Notes: generated by a model from the letters alone, not told the origin. A DNA stretch of 64,000 nucleotides from Proteus terrae (GCF_003144325.1 NZ_PENS01000007.1:186001-250000), one strand, 5' to 3'. Positions 1 through 10,612 are shown, counted from the stretch's first letter. Numbers and translations: made by a program.

Positions 1-193
1 GAGTCTTGAGTAATGGGAATTATTCATTAAAAACATAAGCAATTGACCTTATTTATCGTCTTTTTGACGCTTTTTTATTGGCATTTGTCATACTTATTTT
101 CACAACATCGCAACACAGGCATATAATTATAAACAGGCACAAAACTGCCTAGCCTTATAAATATCAATATATATGTGTTCAGAGAGGTATTAA

Positions 194-1642
194 GTGAAGA
201 TAACGACGAATCCCTATTTCCGCGAACAAGGCTATATTGATGGTCTTTGGTGTAATGCTAAAAATAACGAAACTGTTGATGTTGTCGATCCTGCCACGGG
301 TATTTTACTTGGTACTGTACCCAATATGGCAACACAAGAAGCAATAATGGCTGTTGATGCTGCACAAAAAGCATTACCCAAATGGCGTGCACTCACAGCA
401 CATCAGCGCGGAGCATTATTGCAAAATTGGTTTAGATTAATCACTGAAAATAAAAGAAAACTTGCTGAATTAATGACATTTGAGCAAGGTAAACCTGTTG
501 CTGAAGCTGAAGGTGAAATTGCTTATGCAGCCTCTTTTATTGAATGGTTTGCAGAACAAGGTAAGAGAACCAACGGTGAAATTATTCCCTCACCTTCTGC
601 TGATAAACGCTTGATGGTGATTAAACAAGGTATCGGTGTTTGCGCTGCTATTACACCTTGGAACTTCCCGGCTGCTATGATCACCCGTAAAGCAGCTCCT
701 GCATTAGCGGCAGGTTGTACTATGGTGATTAAACCTGCCAATGAAACACCTTATACCGCATTGGCTTTAGCTGAATTAGCGGCTCAAGCCGGTATTCCCG
801 CTGGTGTTATTAATATTGTAACCGGAGATGCCATTAAAATTGGCGAAGTCTTTACCTCTGACAACCGTGTTCGCAAATTAAGTTTCACAGGCTCTACGGG
901 TGTTGGACGTTTATTAATGCGTCAGTGTTCAGATAGCGTAAAAAAAGTCTCTTTAGAATTAGGTGGCAATGCACCATTTATCGTGTTTAACGATGCCGAT
1001 ATTGATAAAGCGGTTGAAGGTGCTATCGGGGCTAAATTCCGTAATGCAGGACAAACCTGTGTTTGCGCTAACCGTTTTTATATTCATAAAGATATTTATC
1101 AACAATTTAGCGAACGTTTTGTTGCCGCCGTTAAAAAGCTCAAAGTAGGGAATGGTTTTGAAGAAGGTGTCACTATTGGACCTCTTATTAACCGTAAAGC
1201 TGTTGAGAAATCACAATCATTGCTTGCTGATACATTAAAACGCGGTGCAACACTGCTTTGTGGTGGGGATAATGATAAAGCGGGTGAGAACTTCTTCCAA
1301 CCAACCGTTGTTGGCAATGTTCCCGCTGATAGCCATATCCTTGAAGAAGAAATATTTGGCCCTGTTGCACCTTTAGTTATTTTTGAAAATGAAGATGAAG
1401 TGGTGCATTTAGCTAATAACACCATTTATGGCTTAGCTGCTTATTTTTATAGTGGAAACCCACAACGTATTTGGCGTGTTGCTGAAAATTTAGAATACGG
1501 CATGGTGGGGATTAACACCGGTTTAATTTCCAATGAAGTTGCACCATTTGGTGGTATTAAACAATCAGGTTTAGGTCGTGAGGGCTCTGAACACGGCATT
1601 GAAGACTATATGGAGATGAAATATGTCTGCCAAGGGTTATAA
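194..1642 (+). CDS. gabD: NADP-type succinate-semialdehyde dehydrogenase
   Basis: This 482-residue protein has the length and motifs of GabD, which oxidises succinate semialdehyde to succinate in the cytoplasm at the end of GABA breakdown. It shows the aldehyde dehydrogenase signatures: the TPWNFPAAM cofactor region near residue 155, FTGSTGVG near 230, the general base in LELGG (Glu about 255) and the catalytic cysteine in GQTCVCANR (Cys about 289). The ATG at 194 follows a GAGAGGTATT ribosome site. No gabT or gabP lies beside it, so it is a single-gene unit here. The aldehyde dehydrogenase family is certain. The exact substrate is inferred from overall similarity to E. coli GabD. Confidence 0.88.
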   Translation: MKITTNPYFREQGYIDGLWCNAKNNETVDVVDPATGILLGTVPNMATQEAIMAVDAAQKALPKWRALTAHQRGALLQNWFRLITENKRKLAELMTFEQGKPVAEAEGEIAYAASFIEWFAEQGKRTNGEIIPSPSADKRLMVIKQGIGVCAAITPWNFPAAMITRKAAPALAAGCTMVIKPANETPYTALALAELAAQAGIPAGVINIVTGDAIKIGEVFTSDNRVRKLSFTGSTGVGRLLMRQCSDSVKKVSLELGGNAPFIVFNDADIDKAVEGAIGAKFRNAGQTCVCANRFYIHKDIYQQFSERFVAAVKKLKVGNGFEEGVTIGPLINRKAVEKSQSLLADTLKRGATLLCGGDNDKAGENFFQPTVVGNVPADSHILEEEIFGPVAPLVIFENEDEVVHLANNTIYGLAAYFYSGNPQRIWRVAENLEYGMVGINTGLISNEVAPFGGIKQSGLGREGSEHGIEDYMEMKYVCQGL

Positions 1643-1796
1643 ATAACCTTTAACCCAATTTATAAAAGTAAGTCAGCATGGATGCTACTGCTTTTTTCTG
1701 GCTTTTTTATTAAAAGGGAAAGGAAATATTTAATATGCTATATCAAAGGAGATATGTAACTAATATTCCTTTATTTTTTAAGCTAACTTTTTATGA

Positions 1797-1830
1797 AAAA
1801 TCCTTAGCATTCCTTTGCTAAAGATTTTTA
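1797..1830 (+). terminator. possible gabD terminator
   Basis: An imperfect stem (CTTAGCA against TTGCTAAAG) is followed by a T-rich run. It lies about 155 bases after gabD, between convergent gabD and zinT, so it could serve either gene. The stem is short and bulged, so the call is weak. Confidence 0.35.
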
Positions 1831-1860
1831 TTATTTTATTTTCTCTTTATTTTACTTAAA

Positions 1861-2508
1861 TCAGTGATAAAGCATTTCGTGAACAATATCATCTGCTTTC
1901 ATTGAATAAGGGTAATATGTTGGCCAATTACTTAATTCTTTGAGTAACTTATCTTGTGATGTATTGCCCATATATAAATGGAAGTGCCCTGCTTTCTCTG
2001 GTGCAATTATGTGGTCGCTAAATTGAATAAACTTAGGTGCTTGGCTTTTGGCATCATCACAGCGGAAAAGATAGCGTACCCCTTTTTTACCAGACTCATA
2101 ATGTAGAATACGATAACCATCATAATGATATTCACAGCTATCGACTTTCTCTCCACGATGGAACTCGATAATATTGTTTTCAATACCAATCATATCCACA
2201 TCAGTTTTATAGCCTTGTGTATAGTAAGTTCGGTACTCTTCAACCGTTTTATCTTTTTTTGTTTCCGCTTTCTTTTGTAAAACCTCATCTAACTCACCAC
2301 TAAGAAGATAAGGCTCTACAGATTGCCATACACCATCCCAATCACTGAGTTGGCGATCAAGAACATCCTTATCTTCAAAAATTCCATTAGCGGCATCTCG
2401 TTGAGCTTGTGTTTGTACTTTTTCATGATGGTGACCATGTGCTAAAACAGACATAGCACTACCCAATAGTCCCATAATAAAAATACAAGAAAGGACTGGC
2501 TTTTGCAT
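1861..2508 (-). CDS. zinT: periplasmic zinc-binding protein ZinT
   Basis: A 215-residue protein with an N-terminal signal peptide whose cleavage after VLA would expose a mature end starting HGHHHEK, the His-rich zinc-binding start typical of ZinT (formerly YodA). The rest has the lipocalin-like ZinT fold: WDGVWQSVEPYL near the start of the mature domain, HRGEKVDSCEYHYDGYR in the middle, and HFHLYMGN then WPTYYPY near the end. ZinT binds Zn (and Cd) in the periplasm and helps pass zinc to the ZnuABC importer. It begins only 4 bases after the rpmJ2 stop, so it is the third gene of a unit under a Zur-like operator at 2919-2937. In E. coli zinT is also a Zur target but stands alone. Confidence 0.93.
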   Translation of the reverse strand: MQKPVLSCIFIMGLLGSAMSVLAHGHHHEKVQTQAQRDAANGIFEDKDVLDRQLSDWDGVWQSVEPYLLSGELDEVLQKKAETKKDKTVEEYRTYYTQGYKTDVDMIGIENNIIEFHRGEKVDSCEYHYDGYRILHYESGKKGVRYLFRCDDAKSQAPKFIQFSDHIIAPEKAGHFHLYMGNTSQDKLLKELSNWPTYYPYSMKADDIVHEMLYH

Positions 2509-2512
2509 AATC

Positions 2513-2638
2513 TTACCCCTGAACGGCTTTAAAACGTGGGTTTGACTTACAAATCACGTAAAGGCGACCACGGCGACGCACCACTTTGCAATCTGGATGG
2601 CGTTGTTTAGCGCTTTTTAATGAACTTAATACCTGCAT
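2513..2638 (-). CDS. rpmJ2: 50S ribosomal protein L36, type B (zinc-independent)
   Basis: The 41-residue product starts [14 protein letters not shown] and contains [19 protein letters not shown], the signature of the alternative L36 called YkgO in E. coli. It has only two cysteines and lacks the four-ligand zinc ribbon of ordinary L36. Such paralogues replace the zinc-bearing form when zinc is scarce. The ATG at 2638 was chosen by length and alignment; a longer in-frame reading starts inside rpmE2. The gene lies 10 bases downstream of rpmE2 and 4 bases upstream of zinT, within one Zur-type operon. Confidence 0.92.
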   Translation of the reverse strand: MQVLSSLKSAKQRHPDCKVVRRRGRLYVICKSNPRFKAVQG

Positions 2639-2648
2639 TATCTCTTCC

Positions 2649-2897
2649 TTACTTAATAAATTGACCAAAACGTTTATTAAAACGTGCCACATTACCTTCT
2701 TGAGAATGTGTCTTTTGCTTACCGGTATAAAATGGGTGTGATTGAGAGGAGACATCTAATGTCACATAAGGGTATGTTTGCCCTTCATACTCTATCGTTT
2801 TTTCCGTTTGGATGGTTGAACCCACTTTAAAATAAGCATCTGCACTGGTGTCATGGAAAATCACTGTTCGATATTGAGGATGAATACCTAGTTTCAT
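2649..2897 (-). CDS. rpmE2: 50S ribosomal protein L31, type B (zinc-independent)
   Basis: An 82-residue protein starting [16 protein letters not shown] and ending with HPFYTGKQ then FNKRFG, the standard pattern of type B L31 (YkgM in E. coli). It lacks the CxxC zinc ligands of the housekeeping L31. Under zinc starvation this form displaces zinc-bound L31 from ribosomes and frees zinc. The ATG at 2897 is the conserved start; an upstream ATG at 2936 lies inside the operator and would add 13 unrelated residues. It is first in the operon rpmE2-rpmJ2-zinT. Confidence 0.93.
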   Translation of the reverse strand: MKLGIHPQYRTVIFHDTSADAYFKVGSTIQTEKTIEYEGQTYPYVTLDVSSQSHPFYTGKQKTHSQEGNVARFNKRFGQFIK

Positions 2898-2918
2898 AAT
2901 AAACCCTATTTTATTTGT

Positions 2919-2937
2919 AATGTTATAATGTAACATT
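2919..2937. promoter_or_regulatory. Zur operator upstream of rpmE2
   Basis: The 19-base sequence AATGTTATAATGTAACATT has inverted arms AATGTTA and TAACATT around a 5-base centre. It closely matches the E. coli Zur consensus, whose core is ATGTTATAATATAACAT. It ends 22 bases before the rpmE2 start, where a repressor would block transcription. Repression by zinc-loaded Zur and release under zinc starvation is inferred from the site and from the three known types of Zur target downstream. Confidence 0.85.
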
Positions 2938-3134
2938 TTATAGTTGAATTAATGTAACGCTTTTTAATTTTATTGACCAGTTTTTTTTTGATTTGTTTTT
3001 CTATCTCAAGAGAGGAAGTATGTTTGGGATAAGTCTCTTTTAAGTGATATAAGTGGATTTTCTGGCTTTTTTTGTCCAGCTTTCCTATTTTCCGCTAAAG
3101 TTATACTAAGACGGCAAAACAAATAGGATTTATT

Positions 3135-4829
3135 ATGACTAATTGGCGCGATAAGCTTTTCAGTAAGTCACCTCTGTCTATCGACCTTACAATAGACTTT
3201 CCTAACGTTTGTCCTTCTTCTGTTCCTTCAATTCTTTCGCTGTTAGCACCTTATGAAATAGGTGATACACCTTTACCTGATGAATTAAATCTATTGTCAG
3301 ACGCTCACTTAAAAACAAAACCTAATGATGATTCAATACCTTTTAGTTGGTCGGCTGGCGCTCGTGAAGGTATTATTTTGCACCAACGAATAGGTCGAGC
3401 AATTGAACAACAGCCTTCTCAAAAGGCATGTGAAGAATTTGCGCTATCCCTCTACCATGCAATAAAGCATGTCGTTCTTTTACCGGATAAAGGACATATC
3501 GCTTCTTTTTATTCACTTGCCTGCCAAGATAAACTCGCTCCTATTACCTATCTTTCTTATTTGATAGATAAAATAGAACAAGATGAAACACTGATTAATC
3601 ATGAGATCTATTTTCAATTGATCTTATGGATCTTAAAGTTAAGTCCTGATAAGAATCCTATCAAAATAGCTTTAAGGCTATTAGGATCATTTAATGATAG
3701 TGCCTCTCAGCGTTTACTCTTATTGTTCGCCCTGCATCCTGAATTTACCCTTTATGCTATTCGTTCGCTAAAACAGCGCCTTTCTTGTGAAGAGTTTGAG
3801 CCTTTTTTACACTCCCTAGGCCAACGAACTAAAGGCTGGGGACGCATTCAGTTTATCGAGCATTTGCCTTCAACACTGTCTGTTAATAATCGCTATTGGC
3901 TACTGACTGAAGGGTATAAAAATAATGTAATGACAGAGTACGTCGCCTATGACTGTGTCACAAAAGGGACACTATTAGAGATGCTGAATACGCATCCTTT
4001 AGATAATGAACTATTACTTGGTTGTAGCGATCTTTTACGTGCACTGCTTAATGGCGGTCCCGCAAAAGATATTTATGATTATGTAGAGGGCCCGCAAGCA
4101 TGCAATGCTTTTATTTCACAAGTTGATACTTTGCCTCCAAAAGAATTAAAGCTCCTCTATTGTGTCTGTGAAATTACTGACTTTGTGCAAAATAGTGGTG
4201 AAGATTGGTTATTACTTGAGTCTCTCGGCTGGAACGATCATTGCCAACAACAAATTATTTCTGCTTCGCAAAATATTATTCAAAAACCAGAATGGTCGAC
4301 ACTTATTATTGAAGCATTACAAAACCCTTCTCGCTCAAAAAATTACCAAGCGAGTCTTGTTGCTAAATCTCTTCGCCTTGATATCTGGGAGTTACTCTTC
4401 TCACTACAAAAAGATAATCCCAATGCAGATTGGTGGCACCAATTAATGCAAACGGATGCCTCTCACAAAATAGAAAGAGTAGTTAAACTTGCAGAACAAC
4501 AAATTGAATTAACAGCATTAGATAGCACAGATGATCCATTAATAACTACCCACTCTGAATATCAGCCCCATCATGCCGTTGAATATATTATGCAAGATCT
4601 TGGTGGTTTTCCCGGTATCGGCTGGTCACTTATCAAAAGGCAGTTACGTAGTCCGACATTGCGTGATAGAAATATGGCGCTGAATGTTCTTTCAACATGG
4701 TCTGACACATTATTGCCTCATGATCTTTATGGTGAATTAGCGCAGGCTTTAACCATAGAAACTGATAAAAATGTGAATCAACGCATGAAACTATTTTTAG
4801 TTAACCATCAAGGAAATAAAGAACATTAA
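3135..4829 (+). CDS. uncharacterised 564-residue alpha-helical protein
   Basis: I do not recognise this gene. The product has no signal peptide or membrane segment, so it should be cytoplasmic. It is almost wholly predicted helix: amphipathic leucine-rich stretches such as IYFQLILWILKLS (about residue 158) and SQRLLLLFALHPEF (about 190) recur and suggest a HEAT/ARM-like solenoid. The last 70 residues contain LGGFPGIGWSLIKRQLRSP followed by RDRNMALNVLSTWS, which looks like a final HEAT-type helix pair. There is no nucleotide-binding or obvious catalytic motif. The ATG at 3135 follows ATAGGATTT. The gene stands 53 bases before ytfB on the same strand, which could mean cotranscription. Codon use resembles the neighbours. 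A scaffold or interaction role is only a guess. Confidence 0.85.
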   Translation: MTNWRDKLFSKSPLSIDLTIDFPNVCPSSVPSILSLLAPYEIGDTPLPDELNLLSDAHLKTKPNDDSIPFSWSAGAREGIILHQRIGRAIEQQPSQKACEEFALSLYHAIKHVVLLPDKGHIASFYSLACQDKLAPITYLSYLIDKIEQDETLINHEIYFQLILWILKLSPDKNPIKIALRLLGSFNDSASQRLLLLFALHPEFTLYAIRSLKQRLSCEEFEPFLHSLGQRTKGWGRIQFIEHLPSTLSVNNRYWLLTEGYKNNVMTEYVAYDCVTKGTLLEMLNTHPLDNELLLGCSDLLRALLNGGPAKDIYDYVEGPQACNAFISQVDTLPPKELKLLYCVCEITDFVQNSGEDWLLLESLGWNDHCQQQIISASQNIIQKPEWSTLIIEALQNPSRSKNYQASLVAKSLRLDIWELLFSLQKDNPNADWWHQLMQTDASHKIERVVKLAEQQIELTALDSTDDPLITTHSEYQPHHAVEYIMQDLGGFPGIGWSLIKRQLRSPTLRDRNMALNVLSTWSDTLLPHDLYGELAQALTIETDKNVNQRMKLFLVNHQGNKEH

Positions 4830-4882
4830 CGGTTAGAGCGAATAGATAATTCTGAAAAGAATTCAGGGAGCAGGTTAGGATC

Positions 4883-5551
4883 ATGGTTCGTGCTAGTATG
4901 GCTACAAGGAATAAAAAAGATGTTACAGCAATTCATAATACTGATTCACAGATCAATAATGAGGTGAATATGGGCAAATTCCCTGGCTTACATCGTCGGG
5001 CAATACTGGTTATTGCTGTTGTTTTATTGGTCATATTTTTTTGGCCAACAAGTGAAAATAATGGTGAACCACCTCAACCGTCATCATCGACGCATGACCT
5101 TCCTGTGCCTATTTCACCATCAGTATCAACAAATGATCCAACTTATCAAACCTCGATCCCTCAAGCGCAAGATAGCTTAAATGCCGATCCCGAAGCTTCT
5201 CCATCAATAGAGGAGCCAACGGCAAATGATCCAGAAGGAAATGTTGTTCAAACAACACCACAACAAGATACTCAATCAACACCAGCGCAAACATGGCAAA
5301 CTTATACCATTAAAGAGGGACAAACCTTAGCGCAACTGTTTAGAGACAATCAACTTCCTGTCAATGATGCATTCTCTATGGCGAAATCAGAAGACCAACA
5401 GAAGTCATTAAGTCAATTACGCACAGGGCAAACTATTCGTTTACAGCGTAACCCACAAGGTGATGTCAGTATGCTAGAAGTGACAAATACCGCCGGTACT
5501 GTTATCACTTACACTCGTTTGAGTGATGGAAGTTATTACCGTACTCCATAG
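4883..5551 (+). CDS. ytfB: OapA-family cell-division protein YtfB
   Basis: A 222-residue bitopic membrane protein. About 36 cytosolic residues precede one membrane span (AILVIAVVLLVIFFW, about 38-52), then a Pro/Ser/Gln-rich periplasmic linker (about 55-135) and a C-terminal OapA/LysM-like domain starting WQTYTIKEGQTLAQLFRDNQL. YtfB of E. coli binds peptidoglycan through this domain and localises to the septum. The gene order next to rplI is as in E. coli. The start is open: ATG at 4883 gives an N-terminal tail like E. coli YtfB, but ATG at 4970 has a stronger ribosome site (GAGGTGAAT) and would give 193 residues. Confidence 0.85.
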   Translation: MVRASMATRNKKDVTAIHNTDSQINNEVNMGKFPGLHRRAILVIAVVLLVIFFWPTSENNGEPPQPSSSTHDLPVPISPSVSTNDPTYQTSIPQAQDSLNADPEASPSIEEPTANDPEGNVVQTTPQQDTQSTPAQTWQTYTIKEGQTLAQLFRDNQLPVNDAFSMAKSEDQQKSLSQLRTGQTIRLQRNPQGDVSMLEVTNTAGTVITYTRLSDGSYYRTP

Positions 5552-5573
5552 TAAGAAGAGATTTAATTTATCC

Positions 5574-5603
5574 AAAAAAAACGCCAGCTTAGCTGGCGTT
5601 TTT
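5574..5603. terminator. bidirectional terminator between ytfB and rplI
   Basis: A perfect stem ACGCCAGC/GCTGGCGT with a 3-base loop is flanked by A8 on one side and T5 on the other. It can end both ytfB (plus) and the rpsF-rplI operon (minus). Confidence 0.9.
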
Positions 5604-5633
5604 CTTTATCAACATTAACTGTTTAATCAGAGA

Positions 5634-6083
5634 TTATTCAGCAACGATAATAACATTCAGTTCAGCGAATACGTCACTGTGAACTTGGAAGTGAACTTCG
5701 TGGTCACCAGTAGTACGCAGAACGCCATTTGGCAGGCGAACTTCGCTCTTACACATTTCAACGCCAGCTGCAGTTACTGCATCAGCGATGTCACGAGTAC
5801 CGATTGAACCAAACAGTTTACCTTCGTCACCCGCTTTAGAGCTGATAGTGACAGAACCCAGTGCATTGATCTTCGCTGCACGAGCTTCAGCTGCTGCTAA
5901 AGTTTCAGCTAATTTAGCTTCTAACTCAGCACGACGCGCTTCGAAAAACTCGATGTTTTTCTTAGTCGCAGAAACAGCTTTACCCTGTGGGATTAAATAG
6001 TTACGAGCATAGCCCGATTTTACGTTAACCTGATCACCCAGGCTACCCAGATTCGCTACTTTATCAAGCAGAATAATTTGCAT
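5634..6083 (-). CDS. rplI: 50S ribosomal protein L9
   Basis: A 149-residue protein starting [28 protein letters not shown], the classic L9 N-terminal domain signature including the GYARNYLIP motif. A long central helix (about 40-75, rich in Ala/Glu) and a C-terminal domain with [12 protein letters not shown] follow. L9 binds 23S rRNA domain V at the base of the L1 stalk and helps keep frame and tRNA spacing. It is the last gene of rpsF-priB-rpsR-rplI, 40 bases after rpsR, and ends before a strong hairpin. Confidence 0.97.
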   Translation of the reverse strand: MQIILLDKVANLGSLGDQVNVKSGYARNYLIPQGKAVSATKKNIEFFEARRAELEAKLAETLAAAEARAAKINALGSVTISSKAGDEGKLFGSIGTRDIADAVTAAGVEMCKSEVRLPNGVLRTTGDHEVHFQVHSDVFAELNVIIVAE

Positions 6084-6123
6084 TACCTTATCCTCTACAA
6101 GTCATTAATGGACTATATACCTA

Positions 6124-6676
<553 letters not shown>

Positions 6677-6684
6677 AGCACTAA

Positions 6685-7104
<420 letters not shown>

Positions 7105-7111
7105 TTATCAG

Positions 7112-7144
7112 CCTCCTGTCAGGGTCAGTCACCACCCATGGAGG
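7112..7144 (-). promoter_or_regulatory. structured rpsF leader, candidate S6:S18 autoregulatory element
   Basis: In the rpsF 5' leader an outer stem (CCTCC/GGAGG) and an inner stem (GGGT/ACCC) enclose an asymmetric internal loop. They are followed by ATCCG just before the AAGGAG ribosome site. Bacterial rpsF leaders carry a conserved RNA bound by the S6:S18 dimer, which represses the operon. This hairpin is in the right place, but I have not compared it with the published covariance model. Confidence 0.45.
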
Positions 7145-7186
7145 CAAGGAACTTGTTTAAGTTGTGACTGAAAAAATTGACGCGTA

Positions 7187-7215
7187 ACTATACCCCCGCG
7201 GCCAATAAAACTCAA
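7187..7215 (-). promoter_or_regulatory. sigma-70 promoter for rpsF operon
   Basis: Read on the minus strand, TTGAGT (7210-7215) and TATAGT (7187-7192) are separated by 17 bases. They lie about 105 bases upstream of the rpsF start, which leaves room for the structured leader. Confidence 0.65.
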
Positions 7216-7246
7216 GGGAGTATAGATAATAAAATAAACTAAGCGA

Positions 7247-7990
7247 TTATTTCACCATTATACGCTGGCGCATCGCTTCAAATAAGCAAACGCCGGTTGC
7301 CACAGAAACGTTAAGTGATGATACCGTACCCGCCATTGGGATACTAATCAGCTCATCACAATGCTCTCGCGTTAAGCGACGCATACCTTCACCTTCAGCA
7401 CCCATTACTAATGCCATTGGGCCTGTTAGTTTACTTTGATATAAAGTGTGGTCTGCTTCACCTGCTGTGCCAACAATCCAAATATTCTCTTCTTGCAGAA
7501 AACGTAGTGTACGAGCAAGGTTAGTCACTTTAATTAAAGGAACACTTTCTGCTGCACCACAAGCCACTTTTTTGGCTGTTGCATTTAATTGTGCGGAGCG
7601 ATCTTTCGGAACGATAACAGCATGCACACCGGCTGCATCTGCGCTACGTAAACAAGCCCCTAAATTATGGGGATCCGTCACGCCATCGAGTACTAATAAA
7701 AAAGGTGTACCGACTTTAGCTAATAAGTCTGGTAAATCTTGTTCTTGATACTGACGACCTGGTTTTACTTTAGCAATAATACCTTGGTGAACAGCACCTT
7801 CAGTTTGGCTATCTAACCATTGGCGATTAGCGATTTGAACCAGAATACCTTGTGCTTCTAATTCATGAATAACCGGTGTTAAACGGCGATCTTCACGCCC
7901 TTTTAATACATAAACTTCTTTAAAACGTGCAGGATCACGCTCAAGTAATGCGGTTACTGCGTGAATACCATAAATAATTTCTTCGCTCAT
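7247..7990 (-). CDS. rlmB: 23S rRNA (guanosine-2251-2'-O)-methyltransferase RlmB
   Basis: A 247-residue SPOUT-family methyltransferase. The N-terminal RNA-binding domain starts [20 protein letters not shown]. The C-terminal SpoU domain carries the three motifs [20 protein letters not shown] (about 98-117), [12 protein letters not shown] (about 195) and [18 protein letters not shown] (about 216-233), which form the knotted SAM site. It methylates G2251 of the 23S P-loop. It follows rnr on the same strand across a 90-base gap with a terminator-like hairpin, as in the E. coli rnr-rlmB order. Confidence 0.96.
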   Translation of the reverse strand: MSEEIIYGIHAVTALLERDPARFKEVYVLKGREDRRLTPVIHELEAQGILVQIANRQWLDSQTEGAVHQGIIAKVKPGRQYQEQDLPDLLAKVGTPFLLVLDGVTDPHNLGACLRSADAAGVHAVIVPKDRSAQLNATAKKVACGAAESVPLIKVTNLARTLRFLQEENIWIVGTAGEADHTLYQSKLTGPMALVMGAEGEGMRRLTREHCDELISIPMAGTVSSLNVSVATGVCLFEAMRQRIMVK

Positions 7991-8032
7991 AGCGGTGCTT
8001 ACTCATTAAAAAATAAAAGGCACAAAACAGAT

Positions 8033-8055
8033 AAAAGGCGGAGTCTCCGCCTTTT
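8033..8055. terminator. hairpin between rnr and rlmB
   Basis: The palindrome AAAAGGCGGA-GTC-TCCGCCTTTT lies 26 bases past the rnr stop, with T-rich flanks in both directions. It could end or attenuate transcription from rnr into rlmB. Confidence 0.75.
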
Positions 8056-8080
8056 AAAAAAGAATCAGAAGAATAAAACG

Positions 8081-10573
8081 TTATGCGTTATCGCGTTTGG
8101 CTGCGCGTTTAGCTTTAAGTTTTGCCTCTATCTTTTTGGTTTGTGATGATGCTTTCTTACGTTTGCTACTTGCTTTATCTTTCGCAACTTGGTCTTTTAC
8201 GGCTTTGTCTTTGCTCGCATTACCTCGACCTGATGATTTACCTTTTTTAAAGGCACTATCTGGCTCAAAGTTTTTATCTTTGCTTGCATCACGACAGCGA
8301 GACTTACTCGAACTTGCGTTTTTCTTGTCTTTTTCACCTTTTAAACCACGAACACGGGCTGTTTTACCCGGATTACGCGCGGTGCGTGTTGTTGAAATTA
8401 AAGAGAAGTCGATAGTACGTTCATCCATACTAACTGCTTCAACTTTCACTTCAACTTCATCACCAAGGCGATAGACTTGTCCTGAAGACTCACCAATTAA
8501 GCGTTGCCCTACATTATCATACTGATAGTAATCATTATTTAATGTAGAAACATGCACCAGACCATCAATAAACAGATCATTTAAGCGAACAAAGAAACCA
8601 AAGCCCGTTACGCTGGTGATAATACCCGTAAATTGTTGACCAATTTGGTCCAACATAAAGTCACATTTCAGCCAATCAGCAACATCTCGTGTTGCTTCAT
8701 CAGCACGACGCTCAGTTAAAGAACAGTGCTCGCCTAATTGCAACATGGTGTCCATATCACTATGGTAGCCACCCGTTGGTGTCCAACGTTGTGAGCCGTG
8801 ACCTTCTTCCTTCGCAATCTGATATTTAATTGCACGATGCAAGGCTAAATCAGGGTAACGACGAATTGGTGAAGTAAAGTGTGCGTAAGATTTTAATGCT
8901 AAACCAAAGTGCCCACGATTTTCAGGATCGTAAATCGCCTGTTTCATTGAGCGCAAAATCATGGTTTGTAGCATTTCACGATCTGGTCTGTCTTCAACCT
9001 CTTTCATGACACGCGCATAATCTGCTGGCTCTGGTGTTAAGCCGCCAGGCAGCGTTAAACCTAATTCATTAAAGACAGAGCGTAGATTCAATACGCTGTC
9101 TTCTTTTGGTTTATCATGAATACGGTAAAGTGCAGGTTCTTCATTTTTCTCAACAAAACGAGCGGCTGCGATATTAGCAAGGATCATGCACTCTTCAATC
9201 AATTTATGTGCATCGTTACGAACAACTGGCTCGATACGCTCAATACGACGCTCGGCATTAAAGATAAACTTCGCTTCTTCTGATTCAAAACCAATTGCGC
9301 CGCGCTGTTCGCGCGCTTTATCTAATGCTTGGTATAACTCATACAGATGCTCAATATCTTTAACGATAGGCTTATAGTGCTCACGCAATTCTTCATCACC
9401 TTGAATGATTTTCCACACTTTGGTGTAGGTCATTCGAGCATGAGAACTCATCACTGCTTCATAGAATCTGTAAGAAGAAAGACGCCCTTGCTCAGAAACG
9501 GTCATCTCACAAACCATACATAAACGGTCAACTTGTGGATTTAATGAGCACAATCCATTAGACAGAACTTCTGGCAACATCGGCACAACTTGAGAAGGGA
9601 AATAAACAGAGTTTCCTCGGCTACGTGCTTCTGTATCTAGTGCTGTTTGTGGGCGTACATAATAACTAACATCTGCAATCGCAACCCATAAACGCCAACC
9701 GCCACCTTTTTTACGTTGACAATAAACGGCGTCATCAAAGTCTCGCGCATCTTCACCGTCAATAGTAATTAAAGGTAAATTACGTAAATCAACTCGCCCT
9801 TCTTTAGCGGATTCAGGCACATCTTCTTTTAAATCCGCAACTTCTTTTGTCACTTTTGCAGGCCATGTATACGGGATCTCATGAGTACGTAATGCGATTT
9901 CTACCGCAATACCTGTTCCCATGGTTTCACCTAAGATCTCAACAATTCGACCTACTGCTTGCGTGCGTCGAGTTGGTCTTGTTGTGATCTCAACCACCAC
10001 CACATTTCCCATACGCGCGCCCATGATATCCTCTTTAGGAATAAGAATATCAAAGCTTAAACGGCTATCATCAGGTACAACAAATCCCATACCTGACTCA
10101 ATAAAATAGCGACCTACAATTTGGTTATTTCTCGGTTCAATAACACGAACAACACGACCTTCACGACGACCTTTTCTATCCATACCTAAAGGTTGGGCAA
10201 GGATAACATCGCCATGCATGGTTTTTTTCATTTCATCTTGTGAAAGATAGAGGTCATCTTTTTGGCCTTCTGCGCGTAAAAAGCCATAACCATCACGGTG
10301 ACCGATTACCTTGCCTTTCCATAAATCAAGGCGTTCAGGTAATGCGTAGCACTGGCGACGGGTAAAAACTAATTGACCATCACGCTCCATCGCTCTTAAA
10401 CGGCGACGTAACGCTTCTAAGTCTTCTTCACCTGAAATTTTTAACGCCTGCGCTAAATCTTCACGGCTCATTGGTGCCGTGCGTTTTTTCATTTCTTCTA
10501 AAATATATTCACGACTAGCAATTGGAGAGGCGTATTTTTCTGCTTCTCTATCCTGAAAAGGATCTTTTGACAT
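8081..10573 (-). CDS. rnr: ribonuclease R
   Basis: An 830-residue 3'-5' exoribonuclease that degrades structured RNA. Domains in order: a winged-helix N-terminus (about 20-90), two cold-shock OB domains (about 90-240), the RNB catalytic core with the acidic cluster [16 protein letters not shown] (about 270-285), an S1 domain ([22 protein letters not shown], about 650-675) and a long Lys/Ser-rich tail (about 740-830). The start is ATG 10573 ([14 protein letters not shown]), because GGAGG sits 5 bases upstream; the longer reading from 10585 would place that ribosome site inside the gene. It lies 39 bases after nsrR, in the conserved nsrR-rnr-rlmB order. Confidence 0.97.
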   Translation of the reverse strand: MSKDPFQDREAEKYASPIASREYILEEMKKRTAPMSREDLAQALKISGEEDLEALRRRLRAMERDGQLVFTRRQCYALPERLDLWKGKVIGHRDGYGFLRAEGQKDDLYLSQDEMKKTMHGDVILAQPLGMDRKGRREGRVVRVIEPRNNQIVGRYFIESGMGFVVPDDSRLSFDILIPKEDIMGARMGNVVVVEITTRPTRRTQAVGRIVEILGETMGTGIAVEIALRTHEIPYTWPAKVTKEVADLKEDVPESAKEGRVDLRNLPLITIDGEDARDFDDAVYCQRKKGGGWRLWVAIADVSYYVRPQTALDTEARSRGNSVYFPSQVVPMLPEVLSNGLCSLNPQVDRLCMVCEMTVSEQGRLSSYRFYEAVMSSHARMTYTKVWKIIQGDEELREHYKPIVKDIEHLYELYQALDKAREQRGAIGFESEEAKFIFNAERRIERIEPVVRNDAHKLIEECMILANIAAARFVEKNEEPALYRIHDKPKEDSVLNLRSVFNELGLTLPGGLTPEPADYARVMKEVEDRPDREMLQTMILRSMKQAIYDPENRGHFGLALKSYAHFTSPIRRYPDLALHRAIKYQIAKEEGHGSQRWTPTGGYHSDMDTMLQLGEHCSLTERRADEATRDVADWLKCDFMLDQIGQQFTGIITSVTGFGFFVRLNDLFIDGLVHVSTLNNDYYQYDNVGQRLIGESSGQVYRLGDEVEVKVEAVSMDERTIDFSLISTTRTARNPGKTARVRGLKGEKDKKNASSSKSRCRDASKDKNFEPDSAFKKGKSSGRGNASKDKAVKDQVAKDKASSKRKKASSQTKKIEAKLKAKRAAKRDNA

Positions 10574-10612
10574 TATGACCTCCAAGCTATCAGATTTGAT
10601 GAAATAGTAGAC

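Noticed and set aside
57-76. Terminator of a gene left of the window
   Set aside because: CGTC/GACG with T5 loop and T6 tail is only a 4-pair stem; too weak to claim.
523-741. Antisense frames inside gabD, rplI, rnr, mutL and other genes
   Set aside because: They are shadows of conserved coding regions with no independent support.
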